64,000 nt of DNA from Planctomycetota bacterium (GTDB lineage: Bacteria; Planctomycetota; Planctomycetia; Gemmatales; Gemmataceae): positions 1 through 64,000 of the forward strand of contig JACPZP010000070.1 in the NCBI GenBank assembly GCA_016195405.1. The letters are read 5' to 3'. The translations under genes and the position numbers were made by a program. Numbering within the stretch: position 1 is the stretch's first letter; every line of letters begins with the position of its first letter. This document shows, in pieces, positions 50,993 through 60,245 of the stretch. Below the pieces are notes generated by a model. That model saw only the letters and a list, made by a program, of their open reading frames with translations, was not told where the DNA came from and did not search any database.

Positions 50993-52198
50993 ATGTCATC
51001 GGTTGCAGTTCCCTCTGGGCCATCTGGGAATCGTTTGCAACTGACGCTGGGGACCGGGGCCTTCGCCGTCTGTTTCGCCATTTTTGGCTCCGTCTCCGCC
51101 ATGATGCCTTTGCTCAGGCAACGTCTCGAGCTGAATACTTTGGAAGTTAGCATCGCCCTGGCGATTCCGGTGCTCTTGGGGAGTCTGGGCCGCATCCCCC
51201 TCGGAATTTTGACGGATCGATTCGGAGGCCGGAGAGTCTTTCTGGCCGTCATGGCCTGTTCCATTCTTCCGGCGCTCCTGATGGGCTGGGTGAGCAGCTA
51301 TTGGCAACTGCTGACGTGCGGCTTTTTCATCGGTATCGCGCTGGCTAGTTTTTCCGTGGGGGTCGGCTTCGTCAGCGGCTGGTTTCCTCCGGAGCGACAG
51401 GGAATGGCTCTGGGGGTTTACGGCGCCGGCAACGTCGGCCAATCGCTGGCGGCCTTCGGCGCTCCGGTCCTCGCAGGGGCCTTGGGATTCTCGTGGGGCT
51501 TTTGGAGCTTCGCCACGATGACGGGCGCATGGTTAATTCTATTCTTGCTCCTGGCCCGAAACTCGCCCCGCATGGCGCCGCCCAAACCCTTGAACGCTTA
51601 CCTCGAGCCTCTCCGTGCGCGGATGGCTTGGATCTTGAGCCTTTTTTATTTCCTGACCTTCGGCGGCTTCGTGGCCATGGCGATCTACCTGCCGATATTC
51701 CTCACGGAGATGTTCGCGCTGACGCCGACCGATGCCGGGCTGCGGACGGCCGGGTTTGTCCTGTTGGCCACCATCATGCGACCCATTGGCGGCTGGCTAA
51801 GCGACCGTATCGGCGGCCAGAAAATCCTCCTATGCGTCTTCCCTTGCACGGCCGTGACGGCGCTTTTCATGGCCTGTCCCATCATGGCCACCTTTACGAT
51901 CGGGGCGCTGGGCATGGCGGCTGCCATCGGCCTGGGAAATGGCGCCGTCTTCAAGCTTGTTCCCCAACATTTTCCGCGCGCCGTGGGGAGCGTTACCGGA
52001 TTGGTGGGCGCCGCGGGGGGCCTGGGCGGGTTCTTTCCACCTCTGGTCTTGGGAGTGCTTAGGCAAACCACCGGATCGTTCGTGGGCGGCTTCCTGCTTC
52101 TCGCAATGTTCTCGTTGGCCTGTCTCGTCATGTGCCGCCGGTCGTATCCTACGCCCTTTGAGCAACTACAACGTCTTCCAGCTCGAGCCGTTCAATGA
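50993..52198 (+). CDS. narK: Nitrate/nitrite transporter of the major facilitator family
   Basis: This 401-residue, 12-helix MFS protein has both nitrate signatures: [20 protein letters not shown] and [17 protein letters not shown], the latter followed by a Gly-rich helix ([15 protein letters not shown]). It should import nitrate or exchange it for nitrite, supplying the cytoplasmic NarG, consistent with NarG lacking a Tat signal. It is convergent with the aldehyde oxidoreductase gene and overlaps its end by 50 bp. Confidence 0.92.
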   Translation: MSSVAVPSGPSGNRLQLTLGTGAFAVCFAIFGSVSAMMPLLRQRLELNTLEVSIALAIPVLLGSLGRIPLGILTDRFGGRRVFLAVMACSILPALLMGWVSSYWQLLTCGFFIGIALASFSVGVGFVSGWFPPERQGMALGVYGAGNVGQSLAAFGAPVLAGALGFSWGFWSFATMTGAWLILFLLLARNSPRMAPPKPLNAYLEPLRARMAWILSLFYFLTFGGFVAMAIYLPIFLTEMFALTPTDAGLRTAGFVLLATIMRPIGGWLSDRIGGQKILLCVFPCTAVTALFMACPIMATFTIGALGMAAAIGLGNGAVFKLVPQHFPRAVGSVTGLVGAAGGLGGFFPPLVLGVLRQTTGSFVGGFLLLAMFSLACLVMCRRSYPTPFEQLQRLPARAVQ

Positions 52199-53957
52199 GG
52201 TCGTCAGGAACCTGGCCGGTCATGCTCCATCCTCGGGCCGCGTAGTAAGCCGCGATCATGGACTGTAAGCGTTCACGGGGCAGCTTGTTTTCTCCCGCGG
52301 CGCCGAGCGGCAGGCCTTCGCTGAGAAAGCGCCCTGGCAACGTGTCCTCGGCAGCCGTCCATCCTTCACGCAGGTTGTACAGTTTCTTGGCCGTCACGAT
52401 ACGCCGCGCCGTCGCGCGCAACTCGTCGGCGCTTACGTCCCAGCCGGTGACGTGCCTTAGCAGGTCTGCGGATTCAGCGTACAGGTCCGAGAACACGCCG
52501 CGCAAGAACTTGCACAGAATTAGAGAATCGATGAGGGCGGCGCGATCTTCGGTGTCCACAGCAAGAGCTGCCGATGCGTCTGAGCCGTGCAAGCGGTCGG
52601 CGTGCGTGGAGAAATCCGCCTCATAGGCGCCGCTGCGATTGTGATCCGCGCCGCGCGAACCGACCGCAAAGCCCAGGGCCATGGTCTGAAGCGTGCGCGG
52701 CTCGTAGCCGGGCAGTTCCAGACCCTTGACATGAGGAGCAAAATCCGATGCGTCGCCGCCAATGCGCTGGGCCGCTCGTCGCGTTCCCTCCGCCAGCAGA
52801 TTTCCAAGTTCGTCCTCGCGGCGCGCGATGCGCGGCAAAAGCGACAAGAGCATATCGCCATTGCCGAAACGCAAGTCGTCGTTTTTCAAGAGCCCGCGCT
52901 CCGCACATTCCATTGCGAATGCCACCGTCGCGCCGGCGGAAATCGTGTCCAATCCCAGACGATCGCAAAGTTTCGCCGCTCGCAAAACTACGTCTTTGTC
53001 GCCAATGCCGCATAAGGGTCCCAGCGCGAACAGGCTTTCGTATTCTAGGCGCACCTCGCCGTCCGCGCCCCGGTAGATATGTTCGCAGCCGATGGTGCAG
53101 GCCGCGCAGGAATTGCGGGCGACGCGGCGAGCTTCGTTGAGAGATTCGCCGGAGAGCGCTTCTGCCTCGGCGAACTGACCCGCTTGAAAGTTGCGCGTGG
53201 GCAGAGCGTGCAGGCGGTTGAACGTGAGCAAATTGGCAACCGTGCCCAGTTCACGGTATTTCGCCGTGGCCGGCCCGAAGGAACGCTTCGATAGATCGCG
53301 CGCCGCCACCGCGACTCCCGCCGGGTCGGCGACTGCGATATGCTGGCGCCCGGCAACCATCACCGCCTTGAGCCGTTTGGACCCCATCACGGCGCCGAGT
53401 CCGCCGCGTCCCGCATGTCGGTTGGCGTGGCTGATGGTGGCATAGCGAACGCAATGCTCGCCGGCTGGGCCGATGACCGCCCCGTGGTGATCGGGTCCAA
53501 AGCGCTTGCCGAGCTGTTGCGTTGCCTCGTCGATCGGCTGCCCCCACAATTCGTCGGCTGGTTCCAGGTGGACGGTGCCGTCCTCGATCACGAGCACGCT
53601 CGGCTTGGCACACGCGCCCACAAGCACCAGCGCGTCGGCCCCAGTGCGCTTTCCCGCCAGTGCGAAATGCGAAGACGAGAGCGCGTCGTTGAGCCGAAAT
53701 GTCAGAGGCGATTTGGCGACCACGGCAAACTTGGCGGAGGTGGTCAGCGAGGTGCCGACGAACGGACTGAAGCAGAAAATCAGCGCCGCTTCCGGCGTCA
53801 GCGGATCAACCTCAATGGGGCCTTCGTGGTGCAGCAGCCAGGTTCCCAAACCGACGCCGCCGATGAAACGGCGCAACACGGACTCGGGCAGCGGCAGCCA
53901 TTCCGCTTTGCCGCTGGAGACATCGATCCGAAGGTAGCGCCCGTGATAGCCGCACAT
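52149..53957 (-). CDS. Aldehyde:ferredoxin oxidoreductase family (tungsten/molybdenum)
   Basis: This 602-residue protein starts [17 protein letters not shown], the AOR family start; an ATG at 53972 overlapping the moaD stop is an alternative. The [4Fe-4S] ligands appear as CAACTIGC (about residues 280-287) plus a later Cys in [10 protein letters not shown]. Pterin-binding regions include [23 protein letters not shown]. These enzymes carry a W- or Mo-bis-pterin and oxidise aldehydes to acids with ferredoxin; some members act on other substrates. The adjacent MoaD and MoeA genes support local cofactor supply. Substrate unknown. Confidence 0.9.
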   Translation of the reverse strand: MCGYHGRYLRIDVSSGKAEWLPLPESVLRRFIGGVGLGTWLLHHEGPIEVDPLTPEAALIFCFSPFVGTSLTTSAKFAVVAKSPLTFRLNDALSSSHFALAGKRTGADALVLVGACAKPSVLVIEDGTVHLEPADELWGQPIDEATQQLGKRFGPDHHGAVIGPAGEHCVRYATISHANRHAGRGGLGAVMGSKRLKAVMVAGRQHIAVADPAGVAVAARDLSKRSFGPATAKYRELGTVANLLTFNRLHALPTRNFQAGQFAEAEALSGESLNEARRVARNSCAACTIGCEHIYRGADGEVRLEYESLFALGPLCGIGDKDVVLRAAKLCDRLGLDTISAGATVAFAMECAERGLLKNDDLRFGNGDMLLSLLPRIARREDELGNLLAEGTRRAAQRIGGDASDFAPHVKGLELPGYEPRTLQTMALGFAVGSRGADHNRSGAYEADFSTHADRLHGSDASAALAVDTEDRAALIDSLILCKFLRGVFSDLYAESADLLRHVTGWDVSADELRATARRIVTAKKLYNLREGWTAAEDTLPGRFLSEGLPLGAAGENKLPRERLQSMIAAYYAARGWSMTGQVPDDLIERLELEDVVVAQRA

Positions 53958-53968
53958 GGCTTTTCGCC

Positions 53969-54250
53969 TCATCCACCGACGTCCGCCCACAATAGCAGTA
54001 ACCGATCTCCCGCCTTCAACGCCTGTGTTGTATCGACTACAAAAGGCTCGCCGTCCACGGACAGCAGGTAGTGCGGCGCGAGCCTTCCGTCCGGCTGACG
54101 GAGATCTTTCAGTGCGGGACAGGCCTCGACGATGGCGGCAAGCGCCTCGCCGATGGTTGCCGCGGACACGTGGATCTCCTTTCGCCCCGCTCGCGCACGC
54201 GGCATGCCGTAGAATTCCACCGTGATTTCCGAAACCTTCGGCGAAGGCAT
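53969..54250 (-). CDS. MoaD/ThiS-type sulfur carrier protein
   Basis: This 93-residue ubiquitin-like protein ends in DVGG, the diglycine that becomes a thiocarboxylate and donates sulfur to molybdopterin. The core reads ITVEFYGMPRARAG and PHYLLSVDGEPF. ATG 54250 has a ribosome site (ggag, 10 bp away); an ATG at 54295 would overlap the MoeA gene. MoaD next to an aldehyde oxidoreductase is a common pairing in W/Mo enzyme loci. Confidence 0.82.
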   Translation of the reverse strand: MPSPKVSEITVEFYGMPRARAGRKEIHVSAATIGEALAAIVEACPALKDLRQPDGRLAPHYLLSVDGEPFVVDTTQALKAGDRLLLLWADVGG

Positions 54251-54275
54251 GGGTTGCTGACTCCACTCCGGTCGC

Positions 54276-56366
54276 TTACGCTCCCGGCTCGCCATAGATC
54301 GGAAATCCTCGCCGCGCTAATTCCTTCCGAGTGCTCTGGTCGGCAAGCAATTGGACGAACGCCCGGACCGCCGGCCTGTCGCGCCGTGCCTTGGGGATCA
54401 CGAAATCGTATTGTTCTTGCCGTAGCGCGAGAAATCCCAGGCCCGTGCCGCGTGTCACCGGCTCGATGGCCACGCCCCAATCCGCACGACCTTGCGCCAC
54501 CGCCGCCGCAACCGCGTTATGTGAGCGCGCTTCTGTCAAATACCCCGAGGGCCGTGCGCTGCCGAGCAAGCGGTCGATAAGCAGGCGCGTGCCGCTTCCT
54601 CGATTTCGATTGACCAGAACGCACGTCGGATCAGCAAGCGCTCGTGCGATTGCTTCGCCCAGTCCGCGTCCTTCGAAACGTCCGTCATCGCGGCGGAACA
54701 CGATGCCTTGCATGCGGGCGTAACCCGGAACCAGATCGATCGCCTCGGTGAGGAATGGCCGGTTGTATGTGTCGGTCTCGGGGTCGAGCAGATGGACGCC
54801 CGCCAGATCGCATTCGCCGCGCTTCGCCGCCTCCAGTCCGCCTGTGCTGCCAACACTCAGTACCTTGCTGGTCACGCCTCGGCCGTGCAACTCGCCCAAT
54901 AAAAAGTCCAGGCCAGTGCAATGGCTGCCGATGACAACCAAATCCGCGGGCTGCACGTCGGCGCCGAGCAAATGTACCGAGACAATATCGCCTTGTTCCA
55001 GGTACTCACGCTGGCGAGGAATCACGACAAATCCATCGGCCCGACTGAAGGCCGTCACGGAGCCGGAACCTTTGCCCATCGGAAACGCGACAAACTCCGC
55101 TTCCCTCGTGGCCGAATCGTGGACCAAACTCACCAAGAGGTACTCCGTCCGCCCGCGTTCCGAGTTGACGCGCATCGGCAATCGTGCGGAGACGAGCGTC
55201 GCAGGCCTTTCGCGGCGACCGGCCAACCGGCGCAGCACGGGAGCGATGAATTCATGAAAGGTGAAAATGGCCGAAGTCGGAAAGCCCGGCAGCACGGCAA
55301 CCGGGACCGGACGCTTGAGCTCCACAGCCGGAATAACGGCGTGGCCGGGGCTGAGGCTTCGCGAAGCCCCGGCGTGCCCGCGCGGCGACTCGTTCCGGGG
55401 CTTCGAAGACTCAGCCCCGGCCACACCTTGCACATCTTTGGCCACATGTGAAGGATTAATCACAGCCAGACAGAGTGGCTTGCCCGGCTTGAGCGCGACG
55501 CCGTGAGCGACGATGCCGGGAGGGCCGAGTTGGCCGACGGCGCGAAACGACACATCGCCGCCGCCCTTCGAAGTGCCGCCTGAAAGCAGAACGACGTCGT
55601 GAACGAGAGCGCGCTGCAACGTCTCAACGAGCAGCGCTTCGTCATCGGGGACAATTCCGAGCATGACGGGTTCGCACCCCAGCTCGCGGACAGCATCGGC
55701 AAGAACCCTGCTGTTGCTGTCATAGATCAGGCCGGGTTTCATCGATTCGCCCGGGGCGATCAGCTCATCACCGGTCGAGAGGATTGCAACGCGCGGCTTC
55801 ATAACCACATCGACGTTTGCGAACCCCAGCGCGGCCAACACGCCCGTCTCCCGGGAGGTCAGAAACTCACCGCGGCGGAGGACGACCTCATCGCGGCCGA
55901 TGTCCGTGCCGGCAAACGTGATGTTGGCCCCGGGAGCAACGGGACGGCGCAGGACAAGGCGATCATCGCACACGTCGGTAGCTTCGATCATTACGACCGC
56001 GTCGGCTCCGCGCGGCAGCATCGCCCCGGTTGCGATTGCCGTCGCGGTGCCGGCGGCGACCGTACCGCGCGGGGTCATACCGGTAGTCACGGCCTCGGCA
56101 TTGAGCTTCAGCAGCCGTGGCCGGTCTTCGCTAGCGCCGAAGGTGTCCGCGGCCTGAACCGCGAAGCCGTCAACGTTAGCGCGATCGAAACTCGGCACAT
56201 CTATAGGCGCCGCCACGTCCTTGGCCAATACGCGACCCAGTGCGGCCGAGAGCGCCACCGTCTCCGCTTCAAGCGGCCGAAGATCGAGCGCGGCGTGGAA
56301 ACGGCGTTCGGCTTCGTCGCGGTCGATCACGTCGAGGAACTGCTGTTGTTGGAACGCGTCATTCAT
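54276..56366 (-). CDS. MoeA fused to a periplasmic-binding-type (PBP) domain, with a palindrome-encoded insertion
   Basis: This 696-residue protein has MoeA domains in the first 430 residues: FDRANVDGFAV, GAMLPRGADAVVMIE, ILSTGDELI, LLSGGTSKGGGD and LPGFPTSAIF. It inserts Mo or W into adenylylated molybdopterin. Residues about 440-696 form a PBP-like substrate-binding domain (SHCTGLDFLLGELHGRGV, NRNRGSGTRLLIDRLL), as in MoeA-LysR-type fusions, which may sense or select metal oxyanion. A palindromic element (55341-55424) is inserted between CLAVI and LKRPVPVAVLPG, adding a Ser/Pro/Gly-rich loop without breaking the frame. It overlaps the upstream moeA by 8 bp. Confidence 0.88.
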   Translation of the reverse strand: MNDAFQQQQFLDVIDRDEAERRFHAALDLRPLEAETVALSAALGRVLAKDVAAPIDVPSFDRANVDGFAVQAADTFGASEDRPRLLKLNAEAVTTGMTPRGTVAAGTATAIATGAMLPRGADAVVMIEATDVCDDRLVLRRPVAPGANITFAGTDIGRDEVVLRRGEFLTSRETGVLAALGFANVDVVMKPRVAILSTGDELIAPGESMKPGLIYDSNSRVLADAVRELGCEPVMLGIVPDDEALLVETLQRALVHDVVLLSGGTSKGGGDVSFRAVGQLGPPGIVAHGVALKPGKPLCLAVINPSHVAKDVQGVAGAESSKPRNESPRGHAGASRSLSPGHAVIPAVELKRPVPVAVLPGFPTSAIFTFHEFIAPVLRRLAGRRERPATLVSARLPMRVNSERGRTEYLLVSLVHDSATREAEFVAFPMGKGSGSVTAFSRADGFVVIPRQREYLEQGDIVSVHLLGADVQPADLVVIGSHCTGLDFLLGELHGRGVTSKVLSVGSTGGLEAAKRGECDLAGVHLLDPETDTYNRPFLTEAIDLVPGYARMQGIVFRRDDGRFEGRGLGEAIARALADPTCVLVNRNRGSGTRLLIDRLLGSARPSGYLTEARSHNAVAAAVAQGRADWGVAIEPVTRGTGLGFLALRQEQYDFVIPKARRDRPAVRAFVQLLADQSTRKELARRGFPIYGEPGA
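55341..55424. repeat. Palindromic repeat inserted in frame in the MoeA-PBP gene
   Basis: Left arm 55341-55372 begins GTGGCCGGGGCTGAGGCTTC. Right arm 55395-55424 is its near-perfect complement (CTTCGAAGACTCAGCCCCGG then CCAC). A 22-nt spacer lies between. It is translated as part of MoeA and is a different family from the GGGGTCAGACC palindromes. Confidence 0.85.
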
Positions 56367-57615
56367 AGGGATCGTCGTATCGATAGACCGTCACCATCGC
56401 GCCGGGCGGATAGCCTTCGCTGTCGCGCGGCACAAGAACGAAGCCATCCGCCACGGTTGTCGTGCTCAGCAGCGACGCACCGCTGACCGCGAGAGGCTCG
56501 GCCTGGCCCGCGCGAATTCGAACTCGTACATAGTCGACGCGCCCCACCGCGGATGCGATCTTCGCAGCCAACGGCACTTGAACCCGGCGATAGGGCAGCT
56601 CCGGGCAGCGTCCGCCGAGTCGCCGAATAGCCCGGCCGGCGAATAAGTCGTAAGCGCACAAGCACGACACGGGATTGCCCGGCAGCAGGAAGACGGGCCG
56701 GCTTTCCAAAAAGCCGACGCCCGCTGGACTTGCCGGACGCAAGGCAACACCATGGAGCGCGAGTTCGCCCAATTCCGACAGAAGCCCGGGCGCATGATCC
56801 TCTTTGCCAACGGAACTACCGCCTGAGACGAGGAGCACGTCCGCCGTGCTGTGGCGCATCGCTTCGCGCAGCAATTCGCGGCGATCGGGTAAAGGCAGGC
56901 CGACGCGCGGATCGCCGCCGTCGCGTCGCACCAGAGCCGCCAACATCACCGAATTGCTATCCACGATGCGGCATCCTTCGGGCTTAGCCCCCACGGGCAA
57001 TAGCTCGTCGCCGGTTATGAGGATTTCCACGCGTGGACGGCGGATCACTCCAACCGTCGCCACGCCCACCGAGGCGAGCAAGCCAAGATCCTGCGGCCGC
57101 AACATTCGCCGGGCGGCCAACATCACGCAACCCGGCTCGACATCCTCCCCACGGCGGCCGACGTTTCGGCCCGGCGAAATCGGTTCGCAAACGCGAAGCC
57201 TGCCTGCATCTTCCTGAGCGACCTCAACCGGCAACACCGCGTCGGCGCCTGATGGAATCGGCGCGCCCGTCATGATTCGCACTGCTTGTCCGGTGGCGAC
57301 TCCTCCGGCAAACGGCCTGCCCGGCATGGATTCGCCGACGATGCGAAGCTCCAGGGGGTTGTACGGTGTCGCCCCAAACGTCTCTTCGCCGCGCACTGCA
57401 TAGCCGTCCATGGCGGCCCGATCGAATCCAGGCACAGCCGCCTCGGAGCGCACATCCTCCGCCATTACGCGCCCGTTTGCGTCCGGAACAGCGATGTCTT
57501 CTGCTGCGAGAGGCTGCACGCGTGTGTCAATGAGCGCGATAACGTCTTCGACTTCCGCCCGGTCGCGGAACCCTCTCATTCGGATATCGAAGAAATCGGG
57601 ACGCGTCGTCGGCAC
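56359..57615 (-). CDS. moeA: Molybdopterin molybdenumtransferase (second MoeA paralogue)
   Basis: This 418-residue MoeA has FDRAAMDGYAVRGEETFG, RIMTGAPIPSGADAVLPVE, GRNVGRRGEDVEPG, ILITGDELLPVG, LLVSGGSSVGKED and LPGNPVSCLCAYDLF, and ends in a beta-barrel domain IV. It completes molybdenum cofactor by metal insertion. A second MoeA directly downstream suggests one is specialised, for instance for tungsten or for the selenoprotein formate dehydrogenase. It starts 124 bp after the fdhE stop, with a palindrome between. Confidence 0.9.
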   Translation of the reverse strand: MPTTRPDFFDIRMRGFRDRAEVEDVIALIDTRVQPLAAEDIAVPDANGRVMAEDVRSEAAVPGFDRAAMDGYAVRGEETFGATPYNPLELRIVGESMPGRPFAGGVATGQAVRIMTGAPIPSGADAVLPVEVAQEDAGRLRVCEPISPGRNVGRRGEDVEPGCVMLAARRMLRPQDLGLLASVGVATVGVIRRPRVEILITGDELLPVGAKPEGCRIVDSNSVMLAALVRRDGGDPRVGLPLPDRRELLREAMRHSTADVLLVSGGSSVGKEDHAPGLLSELGELALHGVALRPASPAGVGFLESRPVFLLPGNPVSCLCAYDLFAGRAIRRLGGRCPELPYRRVQVPLAAKIASAVGRVDYVRVRIRAGQAEPLAVSGASLLSTTTVADGFVLVPRDSEGYPPGAMVTVYRYDDPYE

Positions 57616-57676
57616 GGCAGATTGCTCAATTCAAGTCAGTGATCGGACCTAATGGAATGATAGCAAAACTACTGAC

Positions 57677-57729
57677 GTAGCTGAATTCGTGAGAATTCGG
57701 GGATTCCGAACTCTTACGAGTTCAGCTAC
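57677..57729. repeat. Palindromic repeat between moeA and fdhE
   Basis: Arms 57677-57700 (GTAGCTGAATTCGTGAGAAT then TCGG) and 57706-57729 pair at 21 of 24 positions around a 5-nt loop (ggatt). A third distinct palindrome type in the window. It may also cut transcription between fdhE and moeA. Confidence 0.85.
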
Positions 57730-57739
57730 ATGGCGCAGC

Positions 57740-58564
57740 CTACACAACCAAGTATCCTCTCTCCGCAGCGGCCATGTCGAGATGCACGGTGGCAAGCTCG
57801 GCAACGAGAAGCTGTGGCGGCGACAGGGCGGCCAGAGTGGACGCCATTTTCACGTATCCCATGCAGGCATTGCACGTGGCGGCACGGAAGCGGGCTTCCT
57901 CGCCTTCGATGTGGAGGTAGCCGAGTTCACGATGGTCGCGAATACCGCAAAACGGGCAGCACAGGCGGGGAAATCCCCATTCGGAGGCACATAGGCCGCA
58001 CCGCAAAAAGCGAAGTTGTTCCAAACCACGGAACTCGCCTAAGAGCGGCCAGCTGCCGCAAGTGGGGCAGCAGCCATGTTCCCAGGAAGCCTGCCGCCGC
58101 GATGGTTCCAGGTCTGCCGCGACTTTGGCCAGGACCGGGAACGAAGTTAGACGCAAGATCGTCGCCGTCATGCTGGGGTCAATGCTAACGGCATCCGCAG
58201 CTTCATGCACGGATTCCGGCCGACCTGCCAGCACCTCGTCAAACAAATGCTGAGGGTCCGCGAAGGCATCCGCAAGGCCGCGAGCGCCTGGATTTTGACG
58301 CGCTGCTGCTTCGCAGACGGCACGCCAGCGGTGACGGAAGGACGGCGCATCAAGGGTCACCTTTTCACCGCGCAGAAGGGGTATGCCGCTTGCCAGCTTG
58401 TCGCGGCAAAAAATCTCATCGAGACATGGAGGAGATTCCACAGCCGGCGCGGAGAGTATCGCCGTCAAGATATCCCTGAGAGTCGCGCAGGAGTCGGCCA
58501 AAGACGGCCGCCGTTTGGCCAGCTTCCCAAGTTCCGCCAATCCCTCCGCGATCGCCGCTGTCAA
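57740..58564 (-). CDS. fdhE: Formate dehydrogenase accessory protein FdhE
   Basis: This 274-residue protein has the FdhE zinc/iron ribbon: CCPTCGSWP, CGLCASEWGFPR, CCPFCGIRDH and CNACMGYVK in the C-terminal half. FdhE is needed for assembly of respiratory formate dehydrogenase, probably protecting or delivering the mature catalytic subunit. It overlaps the small upstream gene by 4 bp and ends the fdh operon. Confidence 0.9.
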   Translation of the reverse strand: MTAAIAEGLAELGKLAKRRPSLADSCATLRDILTAILSAPAVESPPCLDEIFCRDKLASGIPLLRGEKVTLDAPSFRHRWRAVCEAAARQNPGARGLADAFADPQHLFDEVLAGRPESVHEAADAVSIDPSMTATILRLTSFPVLAKVAADLEPSRRQASWEHGCCPTCGSWPLLGEFRGLEQLRFLRCGLCASEWGFPRLCCPFCGIRDHRELGYLHIEGEEARFRAATCNACMGYVKMASTLAALSPPQLLVAELATVHLDMAAAERGYLVV

Positions 58565-58911
58565 GTATCACCCCCTCGCCCTTTGTCACCCACCGCTTCC
58601 GAAAGGAGCTGTGCTACCCATTCCGGATTGATGCATGCCGCTTGCCATTCCTCATGAATCATGGAAGCGATCGCGCGTGTCGGACCCAAGGGCGGCCCGA
58701 TTTCTTCAAGGATTCGAAGCAGCCCCGCTTCGAATTCTCCCGGCTCTGGGTCGTGATCGGCCAGCTTCTCCAAGACACTGCGTTTCAAGTCCAAGCCGGC
58801 CGTGTCGGCGCGCTGATCGCGGGCGCGTTTGCGGGGCCGCAAATCGCGCGAGGCGAGCAGCAACATGGCGAAATCGCGCGGACGCAGGGAATTGGAAAGC
58901 GGAGTGTTCAT
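58561..58911 (-). CDS. Small fdh-operon protein of unknown function
   Basis: This 116-residue protein, read from ATG 58911 (12 bp after the NrfD-type gene), begins MNTPLSNSLRPRDFAMLLLA and is mostly charged and helical (KRSVLEKLADHDPEPGEFEA, ASMIHEEWQAACINPEWVAQ). No family recognised. Coupling by a 4-bp overlap to fdhE suggests an assembly role for the formate dehydrogenase. A longer frame upstream is discounted because it lies inside the NrfD-type gene. Confidence 0.6.
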   Translation of the reverse strand: MNTPLSNSLRPRDFAMLLLASRDLRPRKRARDQRADTAGLDLKRSVLEKLADHDPEPGEFEAGLLRILEEIGPPLGPTRAIASMIHEEWQAACINPEWVAQLLSEAVGDKGRGGDT

Positions 58912-58922
58912 CCGGCGCGCAT

Positions 58923-60245
58923 TTATTGCGTGGCTTGTTCCACTTGGCTGTGGAAGAAAAACTTCTTCGGGCGATTGATGTTGCTGGCGCCGGGCCCGCC
59001 GCCGCGCTCGCGGCCTTCCTCCGGCGATATTCTCACGCGGATGTCCGGGCCGATTACCGGCGTACCCGGCGACGGGCTCGCGGAATAGTTGGCCACACCC
59101 GCTAACACGAGAATGGAGACGGCGCCGGCAAGAGCGGTCTGGCCCGACGAAAGCCGCCACTTTCGCATCAGGAGATTGGGAATCAGCGCGGCCAAAAGCA
59201 GCGTGACGACCAATAACGCCTTGCCGGCGTTGGTTTGCCATAGAGGAAATTCGACGTCGCTTGGCTTGACTTCCGGAAAGCGGTGGAGCAAGGCGGGCGC
59301 GATGCGGACGATGCTAAATCGAAGTATGAAACCACTGCCGAGAGCGCAAACGGCGGCGAGCGACACCCGGCTCTCCGGCGTCGTTTCGTCCGTTGAAGTC
59401 GCAGCGGCACGAGTGGGTGGGTGTACGCTCAGGTGCAGCCAAAGCGGCACAAGCAAGCCGATGACCAACGTGACACCTACTAGAAGCATGCCCTCGAGCG
59501 TTTGAAGCGCCAACGGCAAGACGCCGCCCAGAGAGGCGAGGAAAATCAGGAAGACGAACAACTCCAGTCCGAGAACCCATAGATCGGCACGCTCCAGACG
59601 AGCGCGGCTCTCGTGGGGAATGCGGCGTCCCAAGAGCAACAGTAGCGCGATGCCCGTCGATGCCGCGGAAGTCAAGAACAAGGGGCTGATCCAATCGGAC
59701 ACGCTCCAGAGGGGTTGGTTGGTGGCGGTCAATAACGCCCCAGTATAGGCAGCGATGAAAAAGCCGACGACGCTGCCTAGAAGCTTGAAAAACCCGCCGA
59801 GTATACGTGTGCTGAGCAGACGGCCAAACCAGCTTCCCGGCCAAGCGCTCGCCAGGAACGAAAGAAAACTGCACAGCCCAAAGATGCCGACTGCCTGCGC
59901 CCCGAGCGACATGGGCGACCACCATTTAAGCATGACCGCCTGCGCCATCGTGCCCCAGCCGCCTCTGGGCCAACCTTGCTCCAGGGCCTCGTCCATGACC
60001 TCGGATTGCAGCACCATGTGCAAAAAGCGTTCCGGCCGATCCAGGTCGGCGATCAAGAACACCGCGCAAACGCAGATGAGCGGAAAAGCGAGCCGGTATC
60101 CCAGTCGCGCAATCGGCCTATCTTCCTCATGGCCAAACAACTCAACGAGCGTGGCCACAAAGTAGCAGCCCGCCGCCAAGCCGCCCAGGAAGAAGTAGCC
60201 GATGATCCACCAGCCCCAAGCGGGATCGTGAACGAAGACGTTCAT
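58923..60245 (-). CDS. NrfD-type membrane subunit of formate dehydrogenase
   Basis: This 440-residue protein has about nine to ten hydrophobic helices and starts MNVFVHDPAWGWWIIGYFFLG, typical of NrfD/PsrC membrane anchors. It would pass electrons from the Fe-S subunit to quinone, in place of the FdnI cytochrome b. The C-terminal 40 residues are polar (GPDIRVRISPEEGRERGGG). It overlaps the Fe-S gene by 4 bp. Confidence 0.88.
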   Translation of the reverse strand: MNVFVHDPAWGWWIIGYFFLGGLAAGCYFVATLVELFGHEEDRPIARLGYRLAFPLICVCAVFLIADLDRPERFLHMVLQSEVMDEALEQGWPRGGWGTMAQAVMLKWWSPMSLGAQAVGIFGLCSFLSFLASAWPGSWFGRLLSTRILGGFFKLLGSVVGFFIAAYTGALLTATNQPLWSVSDWISPLFLTSAASTGIALLLLLGRRIPHESRARLERADLWVLGLELFVFLIFLASLGGVLPLALQTLEGMLLVGVTLVIGLLVPLWLHLSVHPPTRAAATSTDETTPESRVSLAAVCALGSGFILRFSIVRIAPALLHRFPEVKPSDVEFPLWQTNAGKALLVVTLLLAALIPNLLMRKWRLSSGQTALAGAVSILVLAGVANYSASPSPGTPVIGPDIRVRISPEEGRERGGGPGASNINRPKKFFFHSQVEQATQ

